From Nitrosospira sp. Nsp11 (GTDB lineage: Bacteria; Pseudomonadota; Gammaproteobacteria; Burkholderiales; Nitrosomonadaceae), in contig NZ_FRBV01000016.1 of the NCBI RefSeq assembly GCF_900142705.1, forward strand, positions 1-64,000: DNA of 64,000 nt, read 5' to 3'. A program made the position numbers and the translations under genes. The notes below the pieces were generated by a model. It was not told the DNA's origin, did not search any database, and saw only the letters and a program-made list of their open reading frames with translations. Shown piece by piece: positions 28,414-37,424 of the stretch. Each line of letters begins with the position of its first letter. Within the stretch, counting starts at the first letter, position 1.

Positions 28414-31400
28414 TCAGGAATTCCCGAGTTGAGGAACAATTTCTTTGTCGCCAGGAACGCTTTCCTTGTCTTTAGGAACGCTTCGTGCGTAATACATGAT
28501 GGCATACACAGCCGGGACAAAGAACAGGGTGTATATCGTCGCGAACATCAAGCCGCCAATAACCGCGCGGCCCAGCGGTGCATTGGTGGATCCTCCCATC
28601 GCCATCGGAAGCATGCCCATGATCATGGCCGCCGCGGTCATGAGAACCGGTCGAATGCGGGCTTTGCCAGACTCGATGGCGGCCAGCAGCGGGTCGCCAT
28701 GCGCTTCGATGCGCTCCAGCGCATAGGCCACGACAAGTATGGAATTTGCCGTGGCCGTCCCCATGGCCATGATGGCTCCTGTCAGCGCCGGAACGGAAAT
28801 ATTCGTCTGGGTCAGGAACAGAGCCCAGGCAATGCCTGCCAAAGCGCCGGGCAGGGCTGTAATGATGATGAAGGGAACCAGCCATGATTGAAAATTGACG
28901 ACAAGCAAGAGATAGATCAGCACGACAGCCGCTGCGAGACCGATAAGCAGTTCGCCATAGGTGGTAACCATATTCGCGGCTTGGCCGGCGATTTTGACAT
29001 CGGAGCCGCGAGGTACTTCTTCGTCCATCTCCTCGACGACTTTCTTGACGTCATCCAGCAGGTCGCCGAGCCCCCGCCCTTCGGCAGACACATATACTTC
29101 AACCAACGGCATGATGCCCCTGTGGGTGACCAGGCCGGGCGTGCCTACTGGCGTTTTCTGCGTCAGATTGCCCAAGAGTTGATACTTCTCGTCGATGCCG
29201 CCTTCCCCCTCCGGTTTGACAGGAATCTTGTTCAACTCATTGGTGCTTGAGACCCAAGGTTGAGGCTGATAGATGTTGATCTGGTATGACATGCCGGTCG
29301 TCAGATCCAGCCAGTATTTCTGGTCGATCTGCTGCGTTCCGTTAGTCGTTATCAGCATATTCAGGGCAATATCCGATTCGCTCCTGTCAACGCCGAGTCC
29401 ATATGTCCTTTGGCCTTCAACAAACAGGGTGGGCGTGCGCATGGTTTGCTGGATCACCACATCACTTGAGCCGGGGAGTTTACGCAGCTTGCCTTGCAAT
29501 TTGCGCGCGTATTCGTAGTTTGCGTAGATATCCATCCCGTTAACCTGAACAGTAATCGGAGAAGGGGCACCAAAATTCAATATTTTCGCTATCAGATCGG
29601 CTGGCTGAAAGGTGAATTCGGTTCCCGGATAGCGCTCATTCAGACCTTTATGGATAATTTTCCGGAGATCCCACACGGCTGATTTCTCGTCGAACAGTGT
29701 GATCGTCAGATCGCAGTCCTGCGTTCCGATCGTGGGCGTCGGAATAAACGCCAGATTATGCGGCCCGACGGGTAAGCCGCAATTGCTGATGACGCCTTCA
29801 ACCTGCCCGGGAAGCATCCGAGAGATATCCTCCGAAACTCGCGTGGCAATGCGGTTTACGGATTCTATCCGTGTGCCGAGAGGCGCCCTCATGTGCATCT
29901 GGATGGTCCCCGACCTGACCTCAGGAAAAAAATCGCGGCCGTTGAAGTAGAACAGAATAAGGGAGAGGAGCGCGAAAGCCAGCATGATCGTTACGAACCG
30001 GCGGCGATTTGCAATGGTCTGTTCCAGCAGCCCGCCATACCAGGTGGTGAATTGAACAAAGCGAGTCTCGAATGCCTGCTGAAAACGGGAGAAAATCCCC
30101 ATATGATATTTTAACTTCTCCTTGAAACCGGCAGACTTCCCCCCTGGCTTTTCCTCGCCAAGGTGGTCGCCTTCCTTTCCGTGTCCTTCTGCATGCCCTT
30201 CTCCGTGTCCTTCTGCATGAGGATGCTTGATAAGATATTTCGCCATGGTCGGCACGAGCGTACGCGACAGGATGAAGGACGCCAGCATGGCGAATATCAC
30301 CGCCAGCGCCATCGGCTTGAACAGATAGCCCGATACGCCGGAAAGCGTGAACAATGGCAGCCACACAATGCATATGCATAATGTGGCGAGCAGCGTCGGA
30401 ATAACGATCTGGTTTGCCGCGTCGATGATTGCCTCATCGAGTTCCTTGCCCATTTCCAGGTGGGTATCGATGTTCTCGATCATCACTGTCGCATCGTCGA
30501 CAAGAATCCCTACCGCCAGCGCCAATCCGCCAAGTGTCATTACGTTCATCGACTCTCCCAGCACTTGCAGGAAGATGAGGGAGGTTAAAATACACAACGG
30601 AATGGAAGTCGTAACGACTATCATGGGACGCCACGAGCCGAGCATGAGCATGACGATCAAACCGACAAGCAGGCCGGCGATCGCCATCTCATGCGTCACC
30701 TCGTTGATGGATTCCCGCACGAAGACCGATGCATCGGTGATGATTTTAACGTCCACATGGGACGGCACGATCTCCTTGATGCGCGGAAGGGTTGCCCTGA
30801 TGCCGTCGACCACGTCCAGGGTCGACGCCTCGCCGCTTTTCATGACGACAATAATGACGGCCTGTTTACCGTCCACGATTACGGAGTTTGTTTGCGGCGG
30901 CCCTGCCAGCTGAACATCGGCGACGTCACGCAAAAAAACGAAGGAATTTCCTTCCCTTTTAATCGGAATATCGTTGAATTCCGGAATCTCCGGCGGCATC
31001 GCGTTTGTCTGGACCATCCAGTCGGTCTGCTTGATCTTCATATCGCCCGCGGGCAACACGATATTCTGGCGATCGAAAGCCGCATGGACATCGGTTGGCG
31101 ATACATTGCGAGCCAGCATCTTGTCTTGATCGAGGGATACCAGAAGCTGCTTGGGCTTTCCACCGTAAGGATGCGGAACAATCGCCCCCGGGATCACGAC
31201 AATCAGGGGCCTGAGTTGGTTATAAGCAAGATTGTAGAGGTCTGCCGGCGTCATCTCGTCCGAGGTAATCTGCAGGCTGGCTACCGCTACCTGAGAGGCT
31301 TCCAGCCGCATGATCATGGGCGGCGAAATATCCGGCGGCAGCGCCTTGACAATCGTCTGGGCTATGGCTGTGACTTCCGCTTCTGCGCCAGGGAGGTTGG

Positions 31401-31701
31401 TGTGGGGCTGAAGAAAAATATTGGTGATGCTGATGCCATAGTACGCCTGGCTGACGATGTCCGAGATACCTTCCACCGTCGAGGTCAAGAAGCGTTCGAA
31501 GTAAAAAGTGATACGACCGGACACGTCCAGCGGCAACATGCCGGCGTAAGCCCAGACTACGGAGATCACGGGAATCTTGATAGTGGGAAAGACGTCTGTT
31601 GGCGAGTGCCGTATCGCCCTGATTCCGAATATGACGATCAGAATTGAAAGAACCACGAAGGTGTAAGGTCTGCGTAACGCGATAAGTACTATTTTGTTCA
31701 T
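28414..31701 (-). CDS. RND-family efflux pump (inner-membrane transporter) with His-rich cytoplasmic loop
   Basis: 1,095 residues, twelve-span RND topology with two large periplasmic loops. Segment GGLALAVGILVDDATVMIEN in TM4 keeps the two adjacent aspartates of the proton relay, as in AcrB-type HAE pumps, rather than the metal-pump pattern. The head is MNKIVLIALRRPYTFVVLS. A loop at about residues 493-520 (DNA about 30225-30145), between the two halves, is rich in His-Gly-Glu units (HAEGHGEGHAEGHGKEGDH) and could bind metals. RBS AGAGGAAA precedes the ATG. It is first gene of a three-gene operon. The substrate is unknown. Confidence 0.94.
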   Translation of the reverse strand: MNKIVLIALRRPYTFVVLSILIVIFGIRAIRHSPTDVFPTIKIPVISVVWAYAGMLPLDVSGRITFYFERFLTSTVEGISDIVSQAYYGISITNIFLQPHTNLPGAEAEVTAIAQTIVKALPPDISPPMIMRLEASQVAVASLQITSDEMTPADLYNLAYNQLRPLIVVIPGAIVPHPYGGKPKQLLVSLDQDKMLARNVSPTDVHAAFDRQNIVLPAGDMKIKQTDWMVQTNAMPPEIPEFNDIPIKREGNSFVFLRDVADVQLAGPPQTNSVIVDGKQAVIIVVMKSGEASTLDVVDGIRATLPRIKEIVPSHVDVKIITDASVFVRESINEVTHEMAIAGLLVGLIVMLMLGSWRPMIVVTTSIPLCILTSLIFLQVLGESMNVMTLGGLALAVGILVDDATVMIENIDTHLEMGKELDEAIIDAANQIVIPTLLATLCICIVWLPLFTLSGVSGYLFKPMALAVIFAMLASFILSRTLVPTMAKYLIKHPHAEGHGEGHAEGHGKEGDHLGEEKPGGKSAGFKEKLKYHMGIFSRFQQAFETRFVQFTTWYGGLLEQTIANRRRFVTIMLAFALLSLILFYFNGRDFFPEVRSGTIQMHMRAPLGTRIESVNRIATRVSEDISRMLPGQVEGVISNCGLPVGPHNLAFIPTPTIGTQDCDLTITLFDEKSAVWDLRKIIHKGLNERYPGTEFTFQPADLIAKILNFGAPSPITVQVNGMDIYANYEYARKLQGKLRKLPGSSDVVIQQTMRTPTLFVEGQRTYGLGVDRSESDIALNMLITTNGTQQIDQKYWLDLTTGMSYQINIYQPQPWVSSTNELNKIPVKPEGEGGIDEKYQLLGNLTQKTPVGTPGLVTHRGIMPLVEVYVSAEGRGLGDLLDDVKKVVEEMDEEVPRGSDVKIAGQAANMVTTYGELLIGLAAAVVLIYLLLVVNFQSWLVPFIIITALPGALAGIAWALFLTQTNISVPALTGAIMAMGTATANSILVVAYALERIEAHGDPLLAAIESGKARIRPVLMTAAAMIMGMLPMAMGGSTNAPLGRAVIGGLMFATIYTLFFVPAVYAIMYYARSVPKDKESVPGDKEIVPQLGNS

Positions 31702-31836
31702 ACTATGTTTCCTCTTATACCTTCGGTAAAAAAATTCATTTACCTACAATATTGCACGTAAGGATGAGGCAATTCTTTTGCAAACCTTTATGAAACAATA
31801 CAGTTGCCCCAGCCGCATAAAGAAAGCTGGCGATCG

Positions 31837-32850
31837 TTACAATTCAAGGCTGGACGTGCAGCTTCCAGCCTTGCGCCTCCAAACGGTCTGAACAGGGTTA
31901 TTGCCGCGCCCTTGCCAAACCCAGGAGTTGATTGCCCGGCAGAATCTCGCAGGTGAATGGGGGGGAGTGGGAGTCGAACCGGCCCCGCTGTTCCAGAGAA
32001 TCTCGTTCCCTGACGCCGGCATCGTCCGGCTCCGGTTTACGCCCGGCGCTATCATCCGATTCGCCTTCGTTATGTATTGCCCGATCGCCGCGTCGGTGTA
32101 GATATCGGCGGATTGTGAGGGCCAAATCGATTGCCCAATATCGATAAGATGAACGTTACAGAATCGGCCCCCGGTATCGAGCCGTAGCTGATTAGGAAGT
32201 GTTCTGGCAATCAAGAGGAAGATGGCACCGAAGGCTGCAGTAGCCGGATTGTTTCCCGACGCGATGGCAATCGCCGCAGCGACCGAGGATATTTTTGCGA
32301 TGCGTCTCCCATTTTCGCCGACTTGAAGGGCGGGAAAGCTCCGAGGCCTGTTGGTATGCTCCAAGGCATAGTTAAATCCAATCTTGGCCGCCTCGTCGTC
32401 TGTTTTCCCGACAGTTCGGGGAAAAACAACTTGGCACATTGTCAGGATTTGGTTCACGTTCAGGCCGCAAGCTCCGAGGATCGTGGCCGAAGCGGCCAGA
32501 GCTCCGCAGGCGATTTGCTGGGAGCGAGTACCTGCTGCGGCCCATCGCGCCGCATTTGCCACCGCGTTCGAGATGGCCTCGCTTACAACCCGCATGTTGT
32601 TCGCGTTCAGGAGTCCTATGACTCCCCCTGAGTGGTCCTTGTCGTAGTGGCTGACGAGAATGTGATCGAGGGTGTAACCGTAACCTCTGAGGATGGGATC
32701 GATAAAGTTGTGGACTGTCTCTGCATACCCGAGTAGCCCGCCATCGATCAATATCGTGCGGTGTCGCCCGGCTGCCACGTCGGCCGCAACAACGAACGCA
32801 CTTTCTCCCTGCTCGGCGTCAATCGTATGGATGGTGAGTTGAAGGGCCAT
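31837..32850 (-). CDS. Metallo-beta-lactamase-fold protein (ComEC-like hydrolase), probably C-terminally truncated
   Basis: 337 residues from the ATG at 32850, with GGAAG just upstream; a TTG 11 codons earlier is also open. TIHTIDAEQGESAFVV, ILIDGG and LVSHYDKDHSGGVIG give the first metal-binding motif HxxDxDHxGG in the form HYDKDH. An Ala-rich helical insert follows (VANAARWAAAGTRS...). I cannot find the later His and Asp ligands of a full domain. After GNEILWNSGAGSTPTPP the protein looks out of register, and a run of seven G lies at 31959-31965 on the plus strand. Dropping two of these bases would give a different ending (PFTCEILPGNQLLGL). The gene may be frameshifted or clipped. It stands alone beside the efflux operon. 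Confidence 0.72.
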   Translation of the reverse strand: MALQLTIHTIDAEQGESAFVVAADVAAGRHRTILIDGGLLGYAETVHNFIDPILRGYGYTLDHILVSHYDKDHSGGVIGLLNANNMRVVSEAISNAVANAARWAAAGTRSQQIACGALAASATILGACGLNVNQILTMCQVVFPRTVGKTDDEAAKIGFNYALEHTNRPRSFPALQVGENGRRIAKISSVAAAIAIASGNNPATAAFGAIFLLIARTLPNQLRLDTGGRFCNVHLIDIGQSIWPSQSADIYTDAAIGQYITKANRMIAPGVNRSRTMPASGNEILWNSGAGSTPTPPHSPARFCRAINSWVWQGRGNNPVQTVWRRKAGSCTSSLEL

Positions 32851-33499
32851 AAGCTTCCAAGTTCCCTCTTCCAAGATAGACAAGTCATTCTCACATCCGA
32901 GAGCGTTTAGCTGCGTGCTATCACGCTACCCCGGTTCTGATAAACTGGCGATTATGATGTGCGAATAATCGATCAGCAGTCAAACGCGATAATTTCGCAA
33001 TGGCCTTTCTTTAACTGATCAGTGTAGATTCAGAAAAGAAGCCAATGTCCACGGATGAGACAAAATTACCATACCCCTTGTCAGGGAAATCGTATGTATT
33101 GGTGGTCAATTTGTGAATTTTTGAATATTGCGGTCTGAATCATTCAAGAAGCATTGGGAGCTGTAGAGAGGGGGAAGTGCTGACCTCTATTGGTGATGTT
33201 TTGTTTATACCGTTATGATTTAATTGGAATCGAATTATACCGATCCGGATAATTCACCGGATCACGGGATGATAGCGAGCTGGCTTGCGGGTAGATTTGT
33301 ACAGCTTGCACCAAAGCCAGTAGCTGAGCATCGATCTGCCAATGGTGATGAATTTCCGGTGTGAGCCGCGGTTAGGCGCTATCCATACAACGGAACGTCC
33401 CGGCTCGGAATCTCTGCTTAACGAAAAAGCATGTATACATGTAGCTACGCAGCTATCGGATGCGTGGATTTCCGAAAAATCAAAAAACCGTTACAAAAT
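32851..33499. other. Intergenic, no gene seen
   Basis: About 650 bases without a convincing ORF on either strand. It contains a short TCCGG/CCGGA hairpin near 33244 and the 12-base palindrome CATGTATACATG at 33430-33441. It leads into a decayed transposase, so it may itself be eroded mobile DNA. Confidence 0.6.
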
Positions 33500-33820
33500 T
33501 AATTGAACATTTGAATGTGCAGGAAGAAACGTTCGGGCAGGTAACGTTTGGCGGCGCCGGGCCAACAGAGCCGCACAAACTTGCTGTTGATCGCCGCATT
33601 GGCCGCGTTCCTGCTCTGGTGTATCGGTATTGCCGGGAAAACCCAGCCGATCGCTAAACAGATACGCGTGAATTTGTCCAGCAAACGTGAACCGTATTCG
33701 GTGATCTTTCTCGCGCGTTTGCTCCAGCGGCAACCAGCATTTCGATTATTACCCAGCCAAATATGGCGATCGCTAACAACGATCAATCCTTATACCAAAA
33801 GCTTATTGTGTGCCTGAATT
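33500..33820 (+). pseudogene. Remnant of an IS4-type transposase (C-terminal end)
   Basis: Two frames carry transposase-like pieces. QEETFGQ resembles the EETFRD segment of DDE transposases. Then NLLLIAALAAFLLWCIGIAGK, followed by a degraded QANTVRKR-like RVNLSSKREPYSVIFL stretch, matches the helical C-terminus of IS4-family enzymes. There is no DDE core and no start, and the frame changes between the pieces. This is a relic only. Confidence 0.6.
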
Positions 33821-33912
33821 TGTGGGGATAGCTCAGGGTCAAACCCTGTTGATTCTGCTGTTTCGCGATCTCGATCGAATGTCCGTTGACCGCAATCTGT
33901 TCTCTTACGCCA

Positions 33913-34071
33913 CTATATGTATCCCAACAGAACCAGAATCAGCACGATTAACATCACCAATCCGATCGCTATACTCGGACCATAACCCCACTTGGCGTTA
34001 CGACTCGAAGTCCGAATTATTGCCACAAGCGCAAATATCAACAAGATCCAAAGAAGGGTTTTCAGAGTCAA
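33913..34071 (-). CDS. DUF3309-type small membrane protein
   Basis: 52 residues starting at TTG (34071), with an excellent ribosome site GAGGAGA 5 bases upstream. Two hydrophobic spans (TLLWILLIFALVAII and IAIGLVMLIVLILVLLGYI) flank a short polar turn with KWGYGPS. The WGYxPS turn followed by a GL-rich helix is the signature of the DUF3309 family of tiny membrane proteins. It is short and starts with TTG, so it is easily missed. It sits between two transposase relics. Function unknown. Confidence 0.8.
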   Translation of the reverse strand: MTLKTLLWILLIFALVAIIRTSSRNAKWGYGPSIAIGLVMLIVLILVLLGYI

Positions 34072-34208
34072 TTGTTTCTCCTCGTTTTGATTTACATTCG
34101 AGTTTCTTGCAACCCCCCCGCTTGAGCGGGATTAACTGGCGAATGGAGTAGAGATGGGCCCCATTGCTGGCAAGATGGAGTTTCTGAATACTTCATCTAT
34201 ACGCCCAC

Positions 34209-34484
34209 ATGAATACTACGCAACGAAACGGAATCAAACAACGGTGGCGAGTGGTTCAGCATGAGTTGATACCTGAATTGAGATTGGAAGTGAGTTCGCC
34301 GACACCAAAGCTGGAGAAAGTGATTCATACGCTGGAATGGGTGCGGATCGAAGAATTCGTCGAATCGGCCTGGTGCGGTGTGAGGTCGGCCGCCGCATAA
34401 TCGGGTGCCTTGGCGAGCGCGTTTGTAGCCAAACGGTACTGGGCTTGACGACGACAGAGGCGTTGACCTATATCTATTGATCTA
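34209..34484 (+). pseudogene. Frameshifted N-terminal fragment of a transposase
   Basis: MNTTQRNGIKQRWRVVQHEL opens an ORF of 63 codons that continues with LEKVIHTLEWVRIEEFVE. The continuation lies in other frames: ASAFVAK in one and VLGLTTTEAL in the next, then the trail is lost at a stop. This is the N-terminal pattern of an IS5-like or related DDE transposase with at least two frameshifts. No terminal repeats could be paired. Confidence 0.55.
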
Positions 34485-34511
34485 TGGGGTCAGATTGTCT
34501 CCAGTTCTTCA

Positions 34512-34757
34512 TCACCGTCCGTCGATCGGCAAAAGTGCGGTAATTTGAGACAAAGCCCCTTCAAGATCAGGAAACAGAGTTGGATCGCGAATGTTCATGG
34601 TGTCTAGCTTCATCCTTAAAAAAGGCTGAAATGAGGCGAGGATGCGAAGTTTGATCGCCTTATAATTAAACCAGAGGCTTCTTAGTTCCTCCTGATCTAT
34701 CGGTACCGGACACTCTTCAAAATGGGCGGCCTTAACAAATTCATGAAAGACCCTCAT
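34512..34757 (-). CDS. Hypothetical protein, 81 residues
   Basis: I do not recognise it. MRVFHEFVKAAHFEECPVPIDQEE is followed by a helical, leucine-rich part and an acidic FPDLEGALSQ segment. No signal or membrane span is seen. AAGG lies 11 bases before the ATG. It follows the adhesin-E-like gene by 46 bases on the same strand and may share its transcript. It could also be the remains of a longer gene. Confidence 0.4.
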   Translation of the reverse strand: MRVFHEFVKAAHFEECPVPIDQEELRSLWFNYKAIKLRILASFQPFLRMKLDTMNIRDPTLFPDLEGALSQITALLPIDGR

Positions 34758-34803
34758 TTCATATTCGGCCTTAGCTTGTTCTATCCCATTTAACCTGCGC
34801 CTT

Positions 34804-35211
34804 TCATCTCTTGGGACATAAAAGTGTCATTAATTCTTCCGACATGCTCTGCGGCACTATATCAATGTATTCAATATCTTTTTCTATATAAGAATATGAA
34901 AAAAAAGGAACTCTGTTTGTACTATAGGCATACATAGCCGTCCTGGCAAACTTATGTTCATTACAATTTATATTTCCCCTGGTTACGGTGTAGCTGTAGT
35001 CCTTAAAAGATGGGTCCATTTCAATTGATTTTTTTAAAACATCATCTGTTACCACAAATTTTTCCCATACAGAAATAACACCGTTTCCCAAGTCCCTTAT
35101 TCTGCTCTTATCGTAATAAGCAGGTCCAGTGGTGCCAAGTGCAAACTGTACCCATTCCGCACTTGAGCTTGTGGAAAAGATTGCCATTAACATTGCTGCC
35201 AAATACCTCAT
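34804..35211 (-). CDS. Surface-adhesin protein E-like exported protein
   Basis: 135 residues with a short signal sequence (MRYLAAMLMAIFSTSSSA). The mature part begins EWVQFALGTTGPAYYDKSRIRDLGNGVISVWEKFV, then YSYTVTRGNINCNEHKFA and ends LMTLLCPKR. The pattern W-x-x-x...YYDKSRI...VWEK, with two distant cysteines that could form a disulfide, is that of the surface-adhesin E family of small periplasmic or surface beta proteins. Composition is AT-richer than neighbouring core genes, which fits an acquired region. Confidence 0.7.
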   Translation of the reverse strand: MRYLAAMLMAIFSTSSSAEWVQFALGTTGPAYYDKSRIRDLGNGVISVWEKFVVTDDVLKKSIEMDPSFKDYSYTVTRGNINCNEHKFARTAMYAYSTNRVPFFSYSYIEKDIEYIDIVPQSMSEELMTLLCPKR

Positions 35212-35776
35212 TTTGGCATCTCTACCATGTCATTAGAAACCCTGTCAGGCACCCACCTAAATGGCGTTTCCATCTTCTCTCCTTTTGTCGGTCATTTGAT
35301 CGTCGGTCATGCCCTATTGTATGACGTTCCCCGAAAACCGGACAGTTCGAAACTACAGTCGGGTCACTTCTGATGTCCCCCCGAAAAAGAGGAAAACCCC
35401 GAGGGCTGGCCCACTGGGGACAGCAGTGGGTCTGAACCCATCGAAACGAAGCATAGGTATTTCATATTTGTAATTTCCCACTTTCAATATATAAATAATG
35501 AATGGCTCCAGATAATAGTAGTCCTTTATGTTTCGATATCGAACCAAAGCTGGGCCTGAGCAAGAGGCAATCATGAGGCACAAATTCATTCGCTAAAACT
35601 GGCTTTACGAGAACCGTGTAAAAGATTTTTGATAATCAAGCATATACATATTCTTGAACTGGATCTGATTGATCTTGCTGGAGTGATGCGCGCACATATG
35701 AAAACGAGCGTTTATTTTTCCTGATACATGGAGTCCTGCTTTTTCGGGACACGAACATCAACGGAAGGAGTAGACA
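35212..35776. other. Intergenic with IS-end-like sequences, no gene seen
   Basis: Around 35320-35395 two imperfect direct copies of a TGAYGTYCCCCGAAAA motif appear, of the kind found at IS3-family termini. No transposase is attached. A 78-codon minus-strand ORF at 35353-35589 crosses this and lacks a ribosome site. The last ~25 bases hold the ribosome site (GGAAGGAG) of the protease gene. Confidence 0.5.
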
Positions 35777-37414
35777 ATGGGCTGGGCACCGAACTGGGTT
35801 GGCGTCAGTGGCGGCGTTGCGGCACCGTCGACTTCTATCACGTCGATTGCGAGGTATCCGCAGCATCTCGATATCTTTTGCGTGGGCACCGACCACGGAA
35901 TTTACAGCGCGTGGTGGGATATCTCCACGGGATGGTCGAACTGGTTCCAGGTTGCCGGCGGCATCGCGGCGCCGGGGACGACAGTCACCGTCGTCGCCCG
36001 CAATCCTGACCACCTCGATCTTTTCGTTGTGGGATCGGACCACAAAATCTACAGCACGTGGTGGGACGCGAACGGAGGATGGGCCAACGGCTGGTTCCGT
36101 GTTTCCAACCTTACGGCGGCGCCGGCGACTTCCGTCGCGGCCATCGCCCGAAACCCCAACCACCTGGACTTGTTCGTCGTCGGATCGGACCACAAAATCT
36201 ACAGCATCTGGTGGGATGCCAACGGCGGATGGGCCGAGAACTGGTTCGTTGTCAGCGGCGGCGTCGCCGCCGCCGGAACGTCAATCACGGCGGTGACCCG
36301 CAACCCTAACCATATCGACCTTTTTGCGGTCGGGTCCAATCACGGCATCTTCAGCACCTGGTGGGATGCGAGCACCGGGTGGGCAAACTGGTTTCAGGTC
36401 GCGGGCGGGGTAGCCGCCCCGAACAGTTCGGTTGCGGCCGTGGCGCGTTATCCGACCCACATGGACCTCTTCGTCGTCGACCCGGACCATAAGATCGCCA
36501 GCATCTGGTGGGACGCCAACGGCGGTTGGGCTCAGAACTGGTTTGTGGTGGAGGGCGGCTTAGCCGCACCCGACACGTCCATCAGCGTCGTGTCGCGCTA
36601 TCCCAATCACCTTGATGTCTTCGCCGTGGGCCCGAACCACGGCGCCTTCAGCATCTCGTGGGACGCCAGCACCGGCTGGGGCTCCTGGTTCCAGATCGCC
36701 GCAGGCGTCGTCGCGCCGGGGTCCTCGATCAATGCATTGAGCCCCTGGAACCGGCACGGTATGATTCGGGCTTTTCCGGTCATCGCACCGGGAACCTCGA
36801 TCAATGCATTGAGCCGCTACCCCGACATACTCGATGTCTTTGTCGTGGGAACCGATCACCACATCGACCCCGACACACTCGATGCCCTTGTCGTGGGAAT
36901 CGAACACCACATCGATACGATCTGGTGGCTCGACGAGATCTACTTCTTCATGCAGCCCCAACAGCAATCGAACTGGTGCTGGGCGGCAACAGCGACCAGC
37001 GTCGCCCTGTTCTACCAGCCGGGGAGCGGCTGGCAGCAGTGCGCCGTGGCCAATGGCGAACTGGCACGAACCGACTGTTGCGGCGCAGGTGCATCCGGCC
37101 CCTGCAACGTCTACGGCTTTCTCGACCAGGCACTCACGGTGGTGGGCCACTTCGACCGCTGGGTGAGCGGCATAGCCACTACCGCCCAGATCGACGACGA
37201 GGTAACCTTCGCGCGTCCGCTGGGGATCCGGGTGGCCTGGTCGGGCGGCGGCGCCCACTTCCTGATCATCATGGGGCAATATAGCGCGGGGGGTATCGAT
37301 TACGTATCGGTTGACGATCCGATCTACGGCCGCTCGGACGTCAATTACGCGACCCTGCAGACTGCCTACAAAGGGTCGGGGACGTGGACCCATACTTACT
37401 ACACTCAATACTGA
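35777..37414 (+). CDS. Beta-propeller lectin-like repeats fused to a papain-like (AvrRpt2/C39-type) cysteine protease
   Basis: 545 residues without a signal peptide; RBS GGAAGGAG. Residues 1 to ~385 are seven repeats of about 49 residues with HLDLFVVGSDHKIYSTWWD, each closing a propeller blade like those of fucose- or PLL-type lectins. Blades 1, 4 and 6 end in STGW; blades 2, 3 and 5 end in ANGGW; blade 7 is degenerate and partly duplicated. Residues ~390-545 form a papain-like domain: QQQSNWCWAATATSVALF with nucleophile Cys401, GGGAHFLIIMGQY with His494, and VSVDDPIYG with Asp513/514. Four further Cys (QQC, DCC, PCN) are clustered after the nucleophile. Together they suggest a sugar-binding targeted protease or toxin. 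Released how is unclear. The downstream gene follows by 10 bases. Confidence 0.85.
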   Translation: MGWAPNWVGVSGGVAAPSTSITSIARYPQHLDIFCVGTDHGIYSAWWDISTGWSNWFQVAGGIAAPGTTVTVVARNPDHLDLFVVGSDHKIYSTWWDANGGWANGWFRVSNLTAAPATSVAAIARNPNHLDLFVVGSDHKIYSIWWDANGGWAENWFVVSGGVAAAGTSITAVTRNPNHIDLFAVGSNHGIFSTWWDASTGWANWFQVAGGVAAPNSSVAAVARYPTHMDLFVVDPDHKIASIWWDANGGWAQNWFVVEGGLAAPDTSISVVSRYPNHLDVFAVGPNHGAFSISWDASTGWGSWFQIAAGVVAPGSSINALSPWNRHGMIRAFPVIAPGTSINALSRYPDILDVFVVGTDHHIDPDTLDALVVGIEHHIDTIWWLDEIYFFMQPQQQSNWCWAATATSVALFYQPGSGWQQCAVANGELARTDCCGAGASGPCNVYGFLDQALTVVGHFDRWVSGIATTAQIDDEVTFARPLGIRVAWSGGGAHFLIIMGQYSAGGIDYVSVDDPIYGRSDVNYATLQTAYKGSGTWTHTYYTQY

Positions 37415-37424
37415 GGAGTTTTAG

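Noticed and set aside
30347-31647. Long plus-strand ORFs antisense to the RND pump gene
   Set aside because: Shadows of the pump frame; no independent start signals or motifs.
33430-33441. Perfect palindrome CATGTATACATG
   Set aside because: Too short and isolated; no neighbouring gene start to regulate.
35353-35589. 78-codon minus-strand ORF
   Set aside because: No ribosome site; crosses IS-end-like sequence and has no recognisable domain.
35820-36950. Regular ~147-base periodicity suggesting a CRISPR-like array
   Set aside because: The period is set by coding repeats of a propeller protein; there are no short identical repeats with unique spacers.
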